Shown here in pieces: positions 36,710-44,500 of a stretch of DNA of 50,351 bases. The stretch lies in contig CANLIL010000015.1 of NCBI GenBank assembly GCA_947491305.1, positions 1 through 50,351 of the forward strand, in the 5' to 3' direction. A model generated the notes under the pieces. The model searched no databases. It was not told the DNA's origin and was given only the letters and a program-made list of their open reading frames with translations. Source of the DNA: Flavobacteriales bacterium. Lineage in GTDB: Bacteria; Bacteroidota; Bacteroidia; Flavobacteriales_D; Crocinitomicaceae. Both the position numbers and the translations under genes were made by a program. Position 1 is the stretch's first letter, and each line of letters opens with the position of its first letter.

Positions 36710-37240
36710 ATGAAAAAAATACTTTTTTTTAGTTTGGTTTTTATATGTATTAGTTGTGGGATTTTCACGAAAACATCAGCTAAAAAAAATGCCATTAAAG
36801 TTGAATTCAAGGGCCTTGCATTTATCCCTTATTGTGGAGGAATGGAACCAACAAAAGAACAAGAAAAAGGAACCTATGAAGCCTTAAGTAATGAAAAATA
36901 TGCCTTGTTTACGGTGAATGATTGTCAAATGCGTGTAAAGAAGAAAACGATTTTTACCTTGAATGAAGTAGGGACAGCAACATTTTCCATCGAACCAGGA
37001 ACGTATGCATTGATTTCAACAGATAAATTATTACCACTTGCTGAACTTAAAAAGAAATACCATATCAACGATCAACTGCATTACACCAATGGTTCAGATG
37101 CTTGTTTTGAATTATGGAAAAGTAAAAATGATTTAATTCTTCACATTACAAAAGACACCGTGATTAACTATGTTCAAAAACGAAAATGCTGGACGGGTAA
37201 TAATCCTTGTTTAGAGTATACAGGTCCAGCTGCCCCTTAA
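36710..37240 (+). CDS. Small cysteine-containing lipoprotein of unknown function
   Basis: Protein of 176 residues with a lipoprotein signal peptide (lipobox ending ISC, lipidated C16). No acidic residues follow the cysteine, so the Bacteroidota surface-export signal is absent and it probably faces the periplasm. The mature part has five more cysteines: one in YCGG (~43), NDCQ (~73), DAC (~128) and the CWTGNNPC pair (~160-167). The YCGG...P opening and the YTGPAAP end recall small exported proteins I have seen in Bacteroidota, but I cannot name a family. The stop shares a TTAA with the convergent MDR gene. A TAAATTTC close to a -7 element lies at 36697-36704. Confidence 0.7.
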   Translation: MKKILFFSLVFICISCGIFTKTSAKKNAIKVEFKGLAFIPYCGGMEPTKEQEKGTYEALSNEKYALFTVNDCQMRVKKKTIFTLNEVGTATFSIEPGTYALISTDKLLPLAELKKKYHINDQLHYTNGSDACFELWKSKNDLILHITKDTVINYVQKRKCWTGNNPCLEYTGPAAP

Positions 37241-38271
37241 TCTTCCCAAAAAACACTTAGTTTTCCAGTTGTTTTTCCAGCTTGTAGAAGGGTGTGCGCT
37301 TGTGCAATTTCTTTCACTGAAAAACGTCCGCCAACGTGGGTTTTTAAATCGTTTTTTCGGTATAAATCAATCACAGTTGCAAGGCATTCCGTTAAGCTAT
37401 CCGGACGATTATCCGCAATTTTTAACATATTCACTCCTAAAATTGATTTAGAGCGCATCATTAAACCAATTGGTAAGATGAATCCCATTTTACGAATAAA
37501 ATTGAGGGTGGAAAAAATTCCAAATCTGGTTCCAATTATTTCGGCTCCACCAAATAGAAATAACTTTCCACCAGAACCAAGTAATGCAACGTCTTTTTTG
37601 AACGTTGAGCCTGCAACGGCATTATACGATGCAGACAAGCGATCTGATTTTAATAAACTTTTTAATGTTTCTTCGTAAGCAGTTTTTTTGTAGTTAATGA
37701 CAAAATCTGCTCCCAAGGTTTTAACCAACTCAATTTTAGAATCGTCGCCGATTTTCGCATAAACAATAGCTCCTTTTCGTTTGGCTAATTGAATTAAAAA
37801 AGAACCAACTCCGCCTGCCGCAGCATGAATCAAAACGTGATCACCTTTGTGAATTGGTGCTAAATAATCGGTCATGTAATATGCTGTAACTGCTTGTGTA
37901 CACAAGGCCAAAAGATGAGCGGCATCTTCTTGCTCTTCGATAACAACAATTGCTGTTTCTAATGTATTAACATGTTTTGCATAGCCACCAAAACGACAAA
38001 ATGCCAATACGCGTTTATTAAGAAAGGATTGATCAACTGCTTTCCCAACAGCAACAATTTTCCCAACAACTTCATAACCTAAAACACACGGCATTGGTGG
38101 CGCTTCTTTGTACATACCATTTCTTGCTAAAACATCTGCGTAGTTTAAACCAAATGCTTCCACTTCAATTCGAACTTCGTTGTCATTTAGTTCTTGAAGC
38201 GTAATTGTTCGCTCTTGAAATGCATCAGATGCATTGCCATTTTTAACTAAAACAATTGCTTTTGTTTGCAT
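37237..38271 (-). CDS. MDR-family quinone oxidoreductase-like / VAT1-like protein
   Basis: Cytoplasmic medium-chain dehydrogenase/reductase of 344 residues. It has a GroES-like N-terminal domain (FGLNYADVLARNGMY ~40-54 and PCVLGYEVVGKI ~61-72) and a Rossmann domain with HAAAGGVGSFLIQLAK (~148-163). Catalytic zinc ligands of alcohol dehydrogenases are missing, as expected for the quinone oxidoreductase (QOR)/VAT1 branch. The LADNRPDSL-type C-terminal segment also fits VAT1-like members. It would use NADPH to reduce quinones or enones, but the substrate is unknown. It is the last gene of the helicase-SCO-rsmI-MDR run, 16 bases after rsmI, and its stop shares TTAA with the lipoprotein gene on the other strand. 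Confidence 0.87.
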   Translation of the reverse strand: MQTKAIVLVKNGNASDAFQERTITLQELNDNEVRIEVEAFGLNYADVLARNGMYKEAPPMPCVLGYEVVGKIVAVGKAVDQSFLNKRVLAFCRFGGYAKHVNTLETAIVVIEEQEDAAHLLALCTQAVTAYYMTDYLAPIHKGDHVLIHAAAGGVGSFLIQLAKRKGAIVYAKIGDDSKIELVKTLGADFVINYKKTAYEETLKSLLKSDRLSASYNAVAGSTFKKDVALLGSGGKLFLFGGAEIIGTRFGIFSTLNFIRKMGFILPIGLMMRSKSILGVNMLKIADNRPDSLTECLATVIDLYRKNDLKTHVGGRFSVKEIAQAHTLLQAGKTTGKLSVFWED

Positions 38272-38287
38272 ATCGCTTGATTTTAAA

Positions 38288-38959
38288 TTATTCTTTGCCT
38301 GCTACAAGGATCACAATTTCTCCTTTAGGCGGATTCTTTTCGTAGTAATTTTTCACTTCTAAAGCAGTACCTCTTTTGTATTCTTCGTAAAATTTAGAAA
38401 TCTCTCGCACCACACAAACAGCACGTTCAGCGCCAAAAAACTCTTCAATTTGTCCCAAACATTTCACCAAACGATGTGGAGATTCATACAAAACAATTGT
38501 ACGATCTTCTTCTGCTAATTTCAACAAACGTGTTTGTCTTCCTTTTTTATGGGGCAAAAAACCTTCAAAGACAAATTTATCACAAGGAAATCCACTGGCA
38601 ACTAATGCAGGAACAAAAGCTGTTGGCCCTGGTAGACATTCAATTTCAATTCCTTGATTGACACATTCGCGGGCTAATAAAAACCCTGGATCTGAAATAC
38701 CAGGTGTACCTGCATCAGAAACCAAAACAGTTAATGTATTTGATTTGATACGGTCTATTGAAGCTTGTAAAAATTTATGTTCATTGTGCGCATGAAACGG
38801 AAGAATCGGCTTATTAATCGCTAAATGATTCAGTAATTTTTTTGTTACACGCGTATCTTCTGCAAAAATCACGTCGCATTCGGTTAAGATTCGAATGGCA
38901 CGTAATGTAATATCTTCTAGGTTTCCGATAGGAGTAGGAACAATACAAAGTTTTGCCAT
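38288..38959 (-). CDS. rsmI: 16S rRNA 2'-O-ribose C1402 methyltransferase RsmI
   Basis: Cytoplasmic SAM-dependent methyltransferase of 223 residues with the tetrapyrrole-methylase fold. Diagnostic segments are VPTPIGNLEDITLRA (7-21), FAEDTRVTKKLL (~31-42), VSDAGTPGISDPG (~79-91) and LPGPTAFVPALVASG (~104-118). YESPHR (~153-158) is also present. It methylates the ribose of C1402 in 16S rRNA at the decoding site. It is five bases after the SCO gene and 16 before the MDR gene, so it is part of a tight operon. The length is at the short end because the C-terminal extension of E. coli RsmI (about 286 residues) is missing, which is normal for the Bacteroidota form. Confidence 0.95.
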   Translation of the reverse strand: MAKLCIVPTPIGNLEDITLRAIRILTECDVIFAEDTRVTKKLLNHLAINKPILPFHAHNEHKFLQASIDRIKSNTLTVLVSDAGTPGISDPGFLLARECVNQGIEIECLPGPTAFVPALVASGFPCDKFVFEGFLPHKKGRQTRLLKLAEEDRTIVLYESPHRLVKCLGQIEEFFGAERAVCVVREISKFYEEYKRGTALEVKNYYEKNPPKGEIVILVAGKE

Positions 38960-38964
38960 AGTAA

Positions 38965-39624
38965 TTAATTTAAAAGCACTTGAATGTCTTTGATCAATTG
39001 ATCTACCTCTTTTACTGAGGTTCCGTCATAATATCCGCGAATGCGTCCCGTTTGATCGACTAAGACAAAATTATTCGTATGAATGAAGTCACTCCCCTCG
39101 TCTCCTTGGTTTTCAACCTCTGCAGGTTTTAACACAAAAAAGGAAGTGCGTGCTAAGTGGTATAATTTTTCTTGTTTTCCTGTTAAAAAATGCCATTGTT
39201 GATCGTTTGCTTCATGGTCTAATGCGTAACGTTTCAATTGTTCAACTGTATCTGTTTTAGGGTTTACCGTAAAACTTAGCAAGGCAACTTTTTTTGAATT
39301 TTTATACGCCTGTTGAATACGTTGCATTTGTGCATTCATTTTTGGGCAAATTGTGCCACAAGTAGTGAAAAAATATTCTACAACATATACTTTCCCCTTG
39401 ACTTGTTCTTGTGAAAATATTTTGCCATTTTGATCAAGAAATGAAAAATTGCCTATGGTATGACCGTAACCGATTCGAGCTAATTCTGGATCAACCATTT
39501 CTTCGTTTACATCAATCGGATTGTAAACAGGAAGTATTTTTTCGGTTGAAGGTTTAGAAATAAAGTATGCTGTAAATACACCGACAACAAAAAATATCAT
39601 TAAAAATAACACCCTTTTTTTCAT
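38965..39624 (-). CDS. SCO1/SenC family copper chaperone-like protein
   Basis: Protein of 219 residues, anchored by one N-terminal membrane segment (~5-23), with a periplasmic thioredoxin-like domain. The copper site is complete: TTCGTICPKM gives the CxxxC pair C89/C93, and H182 in IHTNNFVLVD is the third ligand. SCO proteins deliver copper to the CuA site of cytochrome c oxidase or act as thiol reductases. It sits three bases after the helicase gene and five before rsmI. No cytochrome oxidase gene is nearby, so its partner is elsewhere in the genome. Confidence 0.9.
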   Translation of the reverse strand: MKKRVLFLMIFFVVGVFTAYFISKPSTEKILPVYNPIDVNEEMVDPELARIGYGHTIGNFSFLDQNGKIFSQEQVKGKVYVVEYFFTTCGTICPKMNAQMQRIQQAYKNSKKVALLSFTVNPKTDTVEQLKRYALDHEANDQQWHFLTGKQEKLYHLARTSFFVLKPAEVENQGDEGSDFIHTNNFVLVDQTGRIRGYYDGTSVKEVDQLIKDIQVLLN

Positions 39625-39627
39625 GGT

Positions 39628-40833
39628 TTATTTTTTAGTAAAAACTCTTTTTTTAAACGGTCTATTTTTTGATGGTTGCTTTTGCACGCTAAATTCAGGG
39701 CCTTTTCCAAGTTCTTCTGGCAAGTCAATCTGTGGAATTTCAGCCTCAATTAATCGTTGTATCTGTGCCAATTTTCGCATGTCTTTTTCATTCACCAAAG
39801 TGATTGCCTCACCTTTTGTATTCGCACGAGCTGTTCTACCAACACGGTGAACATAATCTTCAGCATCAAATGGTGTATCGTAATTAATCACTAAATTGAT
39901 TTCTTTGATGTCAATTCCGCGACTCATAACATCTGTTGCAACGATGATTCGAATGCGTTTTGAACGAAATCCTCTTAAGATTTCCTCACGTTGTTCTTGG
40001 TCTAAATTAGAAGAAACACCTTGCGATTTGATGCCATTTTTGCGCAAAGCATGAACAATTTCACTGACTTTACTTTTAGAAGATGTGAAAATAATAATGC
40101 TTGTATAATCTACTCGTTCCTTTAGAATGGAAGTAATTAATGGGATTTTCTGTGTGTCAAACGTTAAATACACTTTTTGAGCAACACCAGCAGCAGGTTT
40201 AGATATTGAAAGTGTAATTTCTTCTGGCTCTTTCAATATTCGTTTTGCTAATTCACGAATTTTTGAAGGCATTGTTGCACTAAACAATAAGGTTTGTCGC
40301 TCTTTCGGCAGGTTGGAAATAATCGACAATAAATCATCCGAAAATCCCATGTCCAACATTTTATCCGCTTCATCTAAAACTAAGTGTTGCACTTTTGAAA
40401 AGTCGACATATCCTTGAGCGATGTGTGATAACAATTTACCAGGCGTTGCAACAATAATATCAGTTCCGTCTTTTAATGCTTCTTTTTGTTCGTCCCAACT
40501 TTTTCCATCGCCTCCACCATAAATCGCTTTTGATCCAACAGATACAAAATAAGACAATCCTTGAATCTCTTGATCAATTTGAATGGCTAATTCACGCGTT
40601 GGGACAATGATTAAGGTATTGATTGAACAATCTTCTTTTCCTGTTAATTTATTTAATATTGGGAGAATAAATGCGGCTGTTTTTCCTGTGCCTGTTTGCG
40701 CGCATGCAATCAAATCCTTGTTTTCAAGTATTTTTGGAATGGCAAACTGTTGGATGGGTGTTGCAGTAACAAATCCCATGTGAGAAATCGCTTCTAGCAG
40801 TTGCTCATTCAAATTTAATTCGGTGAATTTCAT
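39628..40833 (-). CDS. DEAD-box ATP-dependent RNA helicase (RhlE-like)
   Basis: Cytoplasmic helicase of 401 residues with a full motif set: Q motif FVTATPIQQ (21-29), Walker A AQTGTGKT (45-52), PTRELA (~78-83), DEAD (154-157), SAT (~185), a strand-separation helicase C domain and HRVGRTAR near residue 337. A short basic tail (KNRPFKKRVFTKK) probably binds RNA. RhlE-like helicases remodel rRNA or mRNA structure, often during ribosome assembly or in the cold. The pairing with the rRNA methyltransferase rsmI two genes later fits ribosome maturation. It is the first gene of the operon, with a possible promoter only six bases before the ATG. Confidence 0.93.
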   Translation of the reverse strand: MKFTELNLNEQLLEAISHMGFVTATPIQQFAIPKILENKDLIACAQTGTGKTAAFILPILNKLTGKEDCSINTLIIVPTRELAIQIDQEIQGLSYFVSVGSKAIYGGGDGKSWDEQKEALKDGTDIIVATPGKLLSHIAQGYVDFSKVQHLVLDEADKMLDMGFSDDLLSIISNLPKERQTLLFSATMPSKIRELAKRILKEPEEITLSISKPAAGVAQKVYLTFDTQKIPLITSILKERVDYTSIIIFTSSKSKVSEIVHALRKNGIKSQGVSSNLDQEQREEILRGFRSKRIRIIVATDVMSRGIDIKEINLVINYDTPFDAEDYVHRVGRTARANTKGEAITLVNEKDMRKLAQIQRLIEAEIPQIDLPEELGKGPEFSVQKQPSKNRPFKKRVFTKK

Positions 40834-40839
40834 ACCCTA

Positions 40840-40847
40840 CAAAATTA
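40840..40847 (-). promoter_or_regulatory. Putative -7 element immediately before the helicase start
   Basis: The minus strand reads TAATTTTG, an exact TAnnTTTG match, with only six bases between it and the ATG. If used, the mRNA would be leaderless or nearly so. A TTTTG lies 15 bases further upstream, slightly closer than usual. Confidence 0.35.
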
Positions 40848-40946
40848 CGTAAAAATCGCATGCAAAAGTTTTGTTGGAGCGGAAAGCTTTATCTCCGATT
40901 TTTTTGAGAACTTTAACCCTTTAAATGATTTTTTCGATTTAACTAA

Positions 40947-41510
40947 ATGACACAACTAGCAATCATAGAATGGGGTGCACTTTTTTTAGGTGTTGTTTAT
41001 GTATTAATTGCGGCATTTGGAAAATTTAGTGCGTGGATTTTTGGAGGATTAAGTGCAGGATTATATGTCTATGTCTGTTGCCAAAATCAATTATACATTG
41101 AAGCAAGCTTGCAATTGTTTTATGTTGTATTAGCAATCATTGGTTATTTAAATTGGCAGAAAAAAACAGGCGATAAACCTTTTAAAACCGAACGTTTAAA
41201 ATGGAAAAGGCACATTAAAATTATTCCTATTATTTTCTTTGTGGGTTTAGTATTAGGTTATTTTGTTTCCGAAAACACAAAACAATTCAATCCCTACTTA
41301 GATGCACAAATTGGCGTTTTTAGTTTGTACGCGACGTACTTAACAACTCAGAAAATACTTGAAAATTGGTTGTTTTGGATTGTAATTGATTTAGTATTAA
41401 TATACTTGTACGTAGCGAGAGGATTGTATCCAACAGCATTTTTATATGGGATTTATTCAATTGTAGCGCTTGTTGGCTATTTCAATTGGAAAAATAAACT
41501 GTTAGTATGA
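40947..41510 (+). CDS. pnuC: Nicotinamide riboside transporter PnuC
   Basis: Inner-membrane protein of 187 residues with about seven hydrophobic segments and the PnuC pattern: GALFLGVVYVLIAAFGK near the start, GYLNWQKK (~66-73), ENWLFWIVIDLVLIYLY (~139-155) and a closing GYFNWK. PnuC lets nicotinamide riboside cross by facilitated diffusion, and uptake is driven by intracellular phosphorylation. The next gene, an NadR-type kinase, overlaps it by four bases (ATGA), which supports nicotinamide riboside rather than thiamine or riboflavin as the substrate. No riboswitch-like fold was recognised upstream. Confidence 0.92.
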   Translation: MTQLAIIEWGALFLGVVYVLIAAFGKFSAWIFGGLSAGLYVYVCCQNQLYIEASLQLFYVVLAIIGYLNWQKKTGDKPFKTERLKWKRHIKIIPIIFFVGLVLGYFVSENTKQFNPYLDAQIGVFSLYATYLTTQKILENWLFWIVIDLVLIYLYVARGLYPTAFLYGIYSIVALVGYFNWKNKLLV

Positions 41511-42010
41511 AAAGAGTCATTTTTACAGGTCCTGAGTCAACAGGTAAATCGACCTTGGCAATTCACCTTGCGCACCATTTTTCTGCAAATTATCAAGCAG
41601 AGTATGCCCGAGAATTTTTAAGTCAAACGAATGGACTTTATCAATTTGAAGATTTAGATCGCATAGCTGCTGAACAAGAAAAGCGTTGGAAGCAAGTTGA
41701 AGAATGTACAATCCAATTGTGTGACACGGATTATCTCGTTTTAAAAATTTGGTCGGAATATAAATTTGGAAAAGTTAGTCCATTCATTGCACAAGGATTT
41801 GCAAACCAACAATGTGCGCATTACTTTTTGTGTTACCCTGATATTCCATGGGAGCCGGATCCGTTGCGTGTAAACGAGTATGAACGCCATGAATTATTTC
41901 AATTGTACCTCGCTGAATTAGAAGCAATTAATTGTTCGTTTACACTAGTTAAAGGTACATTTGAAGAAAGAGTTGAACTGTGTCTCAGCGTAATTGAAGC
42001 AATGCGTTAA
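41507..42010 (+). CDS. NadR-type ribosylnicotinamide kinase (stand-alone)
   Basis: Cytoplasmic P-loop kinase of 167 residues, corresponding to only the C-terminal kinase domain of NadR. Walker A is GPESTGKST (8-16). Family segments are AEYAREFL (~37-44), DTDYLVLKIWSEYKFG (~73-88) and PDIPWEPDPLRVNEYERHELF (~116-136, in part). It should phosphorylate nicotinamide riboside to NMN, trapping what PnuC admits. The NMN adenylyltransferase domain of full NadR is absent, so NMN must be adenylated by another enzyme. It is coupled to pnuC by an ATGA overlap. Its stop shares a TTAA with the convergent MFS gene. Confidence 0.88.
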   Translation: MKRVIFTGPESTGKSTLAIHLAHHFSANYQAEYAREFLSQTNGLYQFEDLDRIAAEQEKRWKQVEECTIQLCDTDYLVLKIWSEYKFGKVSPFIAQGFANQQCAHYFLCYPDIPWEPDPLRVNEYERHELFQLYLAELEAINCSFTLVKGTFEERVELCLSVIEAMR

Positions 42011-43260
42011 TCCAACTGTTCAATATTTAATTTTCTGAGTTTTGGACTAAAGCGTGCGGTTAAAATTACCACAGCAATGGTTAATATTCCACCTAAAACA
42101 ATGGATGGTTTGAGCCCAAATGCTCTTGCTGTAGAACCAGATTCAAACGCGCCAATTTCATTCGAAGAACCAATAAAAATTCCATTCACTGCAGCTACAC
42201 GTCCGCGCATTTCATCTGGTGTTGACAATTGTAAAATCGTATGTCGAATCACTACACTTACGTTGTCAAACGCACCTGTAAGAAAAAGAAAAATTAGCGC
42301 CCAAAAATAAGATGTTGAAAGTCCAAAAAGAATGGTGGACAAGCCAAATGCTGCTACTGAGATAAATAAGTTTCTACCCGCATTTTTTGTCGGAGGTTTA
42401 TAAGCAATTATAAATGCCATGCAAACAGCACCAACAGCAGGCGCAGCTCTTAAAAATCCCAATTCAACTGCACCAGCATGCAGCACTTTATCAGCAAAAG
42501 CAGGAAGCAATGCAACAGCGCCACCAAATAATACTGCAAATAAATCCAACGATAGCGCACCTAAAATCACTTGATTTTTAACTACAAATTTTATTCCGCT
42601 GCGTATGCTTTCAACGATACTTTCTTGCGCTGCCTTTTTAGGAATAGAGTGATTGGAAACAAAAATGAATGAAAAAATAGCTAAAACAATAAATAAGATA
42701 TCTACTGAATATGCCGTTGTGTAATTAATTGCAATGATAAATCCTGCGATTGACGGTCCAACAATCGATGCAATGTGCCATACCGTACTGTTCCATGTTG
42801 CTGCATTTGCATATAGTTTTCGCGGAACTATTTGAGCGATTAAAGACGGATAAGCTGCAGATAAAAATCCACGAATAATTCCAGTTGCTGCAATTGCTAT
42901 AAAAATAGGAAATGTCCCAAAGTGCTTTAAAACATTCGAATCTTCAGAAGAACAGTAAAAAAGAAAACTGGTTACAAACAAGAAAAAGATAGTGGAAATT
43001 ATAATAATTTTTTTTCGACTAAAGGTGTCTGCAACATGTCCAGAAAAAAGTGAAATGAAGATAAAAGGAATGGCTTCTGTTAACCCAATTAATCCTAAAT
43101 CTAAGACATCTTTTGAGTGGGCATAAATTTGCCATCCGACAATTACGCTTTGCATTTGGATTCCCATAGTTAGGAAAAACCGATTAATTAAAAAGAAGTT
43201 AAATTCTCGAATACGAAGAACCGCAAAAGGATCGTGAGAAGTAGTAGTGTTTTTAGTCAA
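42007..43260 (-). CDS. MFS transporter, EntS/MFS_3-like
   Basis: Inner-membrane protein of 417 residues with about 12 hydrophobic segments. The first cytoplasmic loop carries GHVADTFSRKKII (~74-86), an MFS motif A variant. The STPDEMRGRVAAVNGIFIGSSNEIGAFESG block (~345-375) is characteristic of the enterobactin-exporter-like MFS_3 group. The likely role is drug, siderophore or metabolite export by proton antiport; the substrate is unknown. It lies eight bases after gatC and probably shares its transcript. Its 3' end shares a TTAA stop palindrome with the NadR-type kinase gene. Confidence 0.87.
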   Translation of the reverse strand: MTKNTTTSHDPFAVLRIREFNFFLINRFFLTMGIQMQSVIVGWQIYAHSKDVLDLGLIGLTEAIPFIFISLFSGHVADTFSRKKIIIISTIFFLFVTSFLFYCSSEDSNVLKHFGTFPIFIAIAATGIIRGFLSAAYPSLIAQIVPRKLYANAATWNSTVWHIASIVGPSIAGFIIAINYTTAYSVDILFIVLAIFSFIFVSNHSIPKKAAQESIVESIRSGIKFVVKNQVILGALSLDLFAVLFGGAVALLPAFADKVLHAGAVELGFLRAAPAVGAVCMAFIIAYKPPTKNAGRNLFISVAAFGLSTILFGLSTSYFWALIFLFLTGAFDNVSVVIRHTILQLSTPDEMRGRVAAVNGIFIGSSNEIGAFESGSTARAFGLKPSIVLGGILTIAVVILTARFSPKLRKLNIEQLD

Positions 43261-43268
43261 TGAATGGA

Positions 43269-43559
43269 TTATTTATCCAATACTTTTGGAATTCTAAAAT
43301 AATCAGAGTCTTTTTTAGGAGCATTTCTTAAGCCTTCTTCTTGAGAAATTGTTTCAATAGCAATATCTTCTCGTAATTTGTTGACTTCTGTATTCATAAA
43401 GATCAATGGTTCAATTGCTTCCGTATCTACTTCATTCAGTTTTTCCATGAAGGTTAAAATCATTTCCATATCTTGTTGAATCGCTTGTTTTTTATCTCCG
43501 ATAAATTCTAAACGTGCTAAGTGTGCAATATGATCTACGGTTTCTTCTGTAATTTTCAT
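43269..43559 (-). CDS. gatC: Asp-tRNA(Asn)/Glu-tRNA(Gln) amidotransferase subunit C
   Basis: Cytoplasmic protein of 96 residues, the normal GatC size. HIAHLARLEF (~10-19), the MILTFMEKLNEVDT segment (~33-46) and the LRNAPKKDSDYFRIPKVL end (~76-93) are family signatures. GatC wraps GatA and stabilises the GatCAB complex that amidates mischarged Glu-tRNA(Gln) or Asp-tRNA(Asn). GatA and GatB are not in the window. It sits between plsC (60 bases upstream) and the MFS gene (eight bases downstream). Confidence 0.95.
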   Translation of the reverse strand: MKITEETVDHIAHLARLEFIGDKKQAIQQDMEMILTFMEKLNEVDTEAIEPLIFMNTEVNKLREDIAIETISQEEGLRNAPKKDSDYFRIPKVLDK

Positions 43560-43619
43560 TGTTCTGTGTTTGTCGTTGTATGCTGTTATGTTTTACAAAG
43601 TTAAAAATAAACTTAAAAT

Positions 43620-44390
43620 TTATGATTGATTCGTATTTTTTATACTTTGAAGCAGTAAGATTGGTTCATTGATCGTTTTGAAACAATATTCCAGAATTTC
43701 ATTTTCCGACATTTCGTGAATTTTATCTTTTGAAAGTGCTTCGTGTATGAAAACATTTGAAATTCCTGGTCGCGCTGTACCAAAAAAATCTAATGGATCA
43801 GAAAATAACATATAGTTATTCGTAAATGTAACAGGAACAATAGGGATATTCAATTGTTTGGCAAGTTTAAAAGCCCCTTTTTTAAAGGGAATTAGTGTAG
43901 GTTTATTTTCATCTGGTATTCCTCCTTCTGGAAAAATAACGATAGACCAGCCATCACGGACTGCTTTTTTGGCCAAAATAAATGAAATTGCTGCTTTGCG
44001 CTTGTCTTTTCGGTAAACTGGAATATTTAATCCTTTAAAATAAGTTTTAATAATGGGATATGACAGTATTTCATCTTTGCCTAAAAAGAGAAAAGGATGT
44101 TTCGGGAAGATAGAATACATTAAAAAAATGTCTAAATACGAACTGTGATTAGACACAATTATATATGGGCCATCTGGTAAGGGCGCTTGTTTCATCTTTC
44201 GGACAAAATATCCGCAAAATATCCGCATGCACCAACTCCAAAAAAGAAATAACCTAAAACTGATTTTTTTCCATTTGGGATGATACAGTACAATTAAAAA
44301 AAAAGGATAAAGACTTAAAGCAAAAATCACAAAGATAGCTCCCACATAGATTTTCCATAAAAAAGACGCAATTCCTTTGAGTAACTTCAT
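43620..44390 (-). CDS. plsC: 1-acyl-sn-glycerol-3-phosphate acyltransferase
   Basis: Membrane-associated acyltransferase of 256 residues with an N-terminal membrane segment (~14-36). The catalytic motif I HSSYLD gives H82-x4-D87. Motif II lies near NIPVYRKDKRKA, motif III is FPEGG (in place of the commoner FPEGT), and motif IV is IPIVPV. It adds the second acyl chain to lysophosphatidic acid to make phosphatidic acid for phospholipids. A role with other lyso-acceptors such as ornithine lipids cannot be excluded. It is divergent from trpS and followed by gatC. Confidence 0.9.
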   Translation of the reverse strand: MKLLKGIASFLWKIYVGAIFVIFALSLYPFFLIVLYHPKWKKISFRLFLFWSWCMRIFCGYFVRKMKQAPLPDGPYIIVSNHSSYLDIFLMYSIFPKHPFLFLGKDEILSYPIIKTYFKGLNIPVYRKDKRKAAISFILAKKAVRDGWSIVIFPEGGIPDENKPTLIPFKKGAFKLAKQLNIPIVPVTFTNNYMLFSDPLDFFGTARPGISNVFIHEALSKDKIHEMSENEILEYCFKTINEPILLLQSIKNTNQS

Positions 44391-44395
44391 GCCTT

Positions 44396-44403
44396 CAAAG
44401 CTA
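44396..44403 (-). promoter_or_regulatory. Putative -7 element immediately before plsC
   Basis: The minus strand reads TAGCTTTG, an exact TAnnTTTG match, with only five bases between it and the plsC ATG. This again implies a very short or absent leader. Confidence 0.35.
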
Positions 44404-44478
44404 CAAAATTTTCAATTCAATTTAAATCGTTTCACAAGGAATTGTAAAAATACTGAGTTTTCTCCGCTAGAAAATAAC

Positions 44479-44486
44479 TAAATTTG
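44479..44486 (+). promoter_or_regulatory. Putative -7 element for trpS
   Basis: TAAATTTG matches TAnnTTTG exactly and ends 14 bases before the trpS ATG. No good -33 element is visible at the usual spacing. Confidence 0.42.
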
Positions 44487-44500
44487 TAAAAACAATTCAA

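Noticed and set aside
37292-37678. 128-residue plus-strand frame opposite the MDR gene
   Set aside because: It is antisense to a clear MDR dehydrogenase and shows no independent domain.
40850-40946. Possible hairpin and T-run (GGAGCGGAAAGCTTTATCTCCG then T7) upstream of pnuC as a riboswitch or terminator
   Set aside because: Only a four-base stem can be formed and no known riboswitch core is recognisable.
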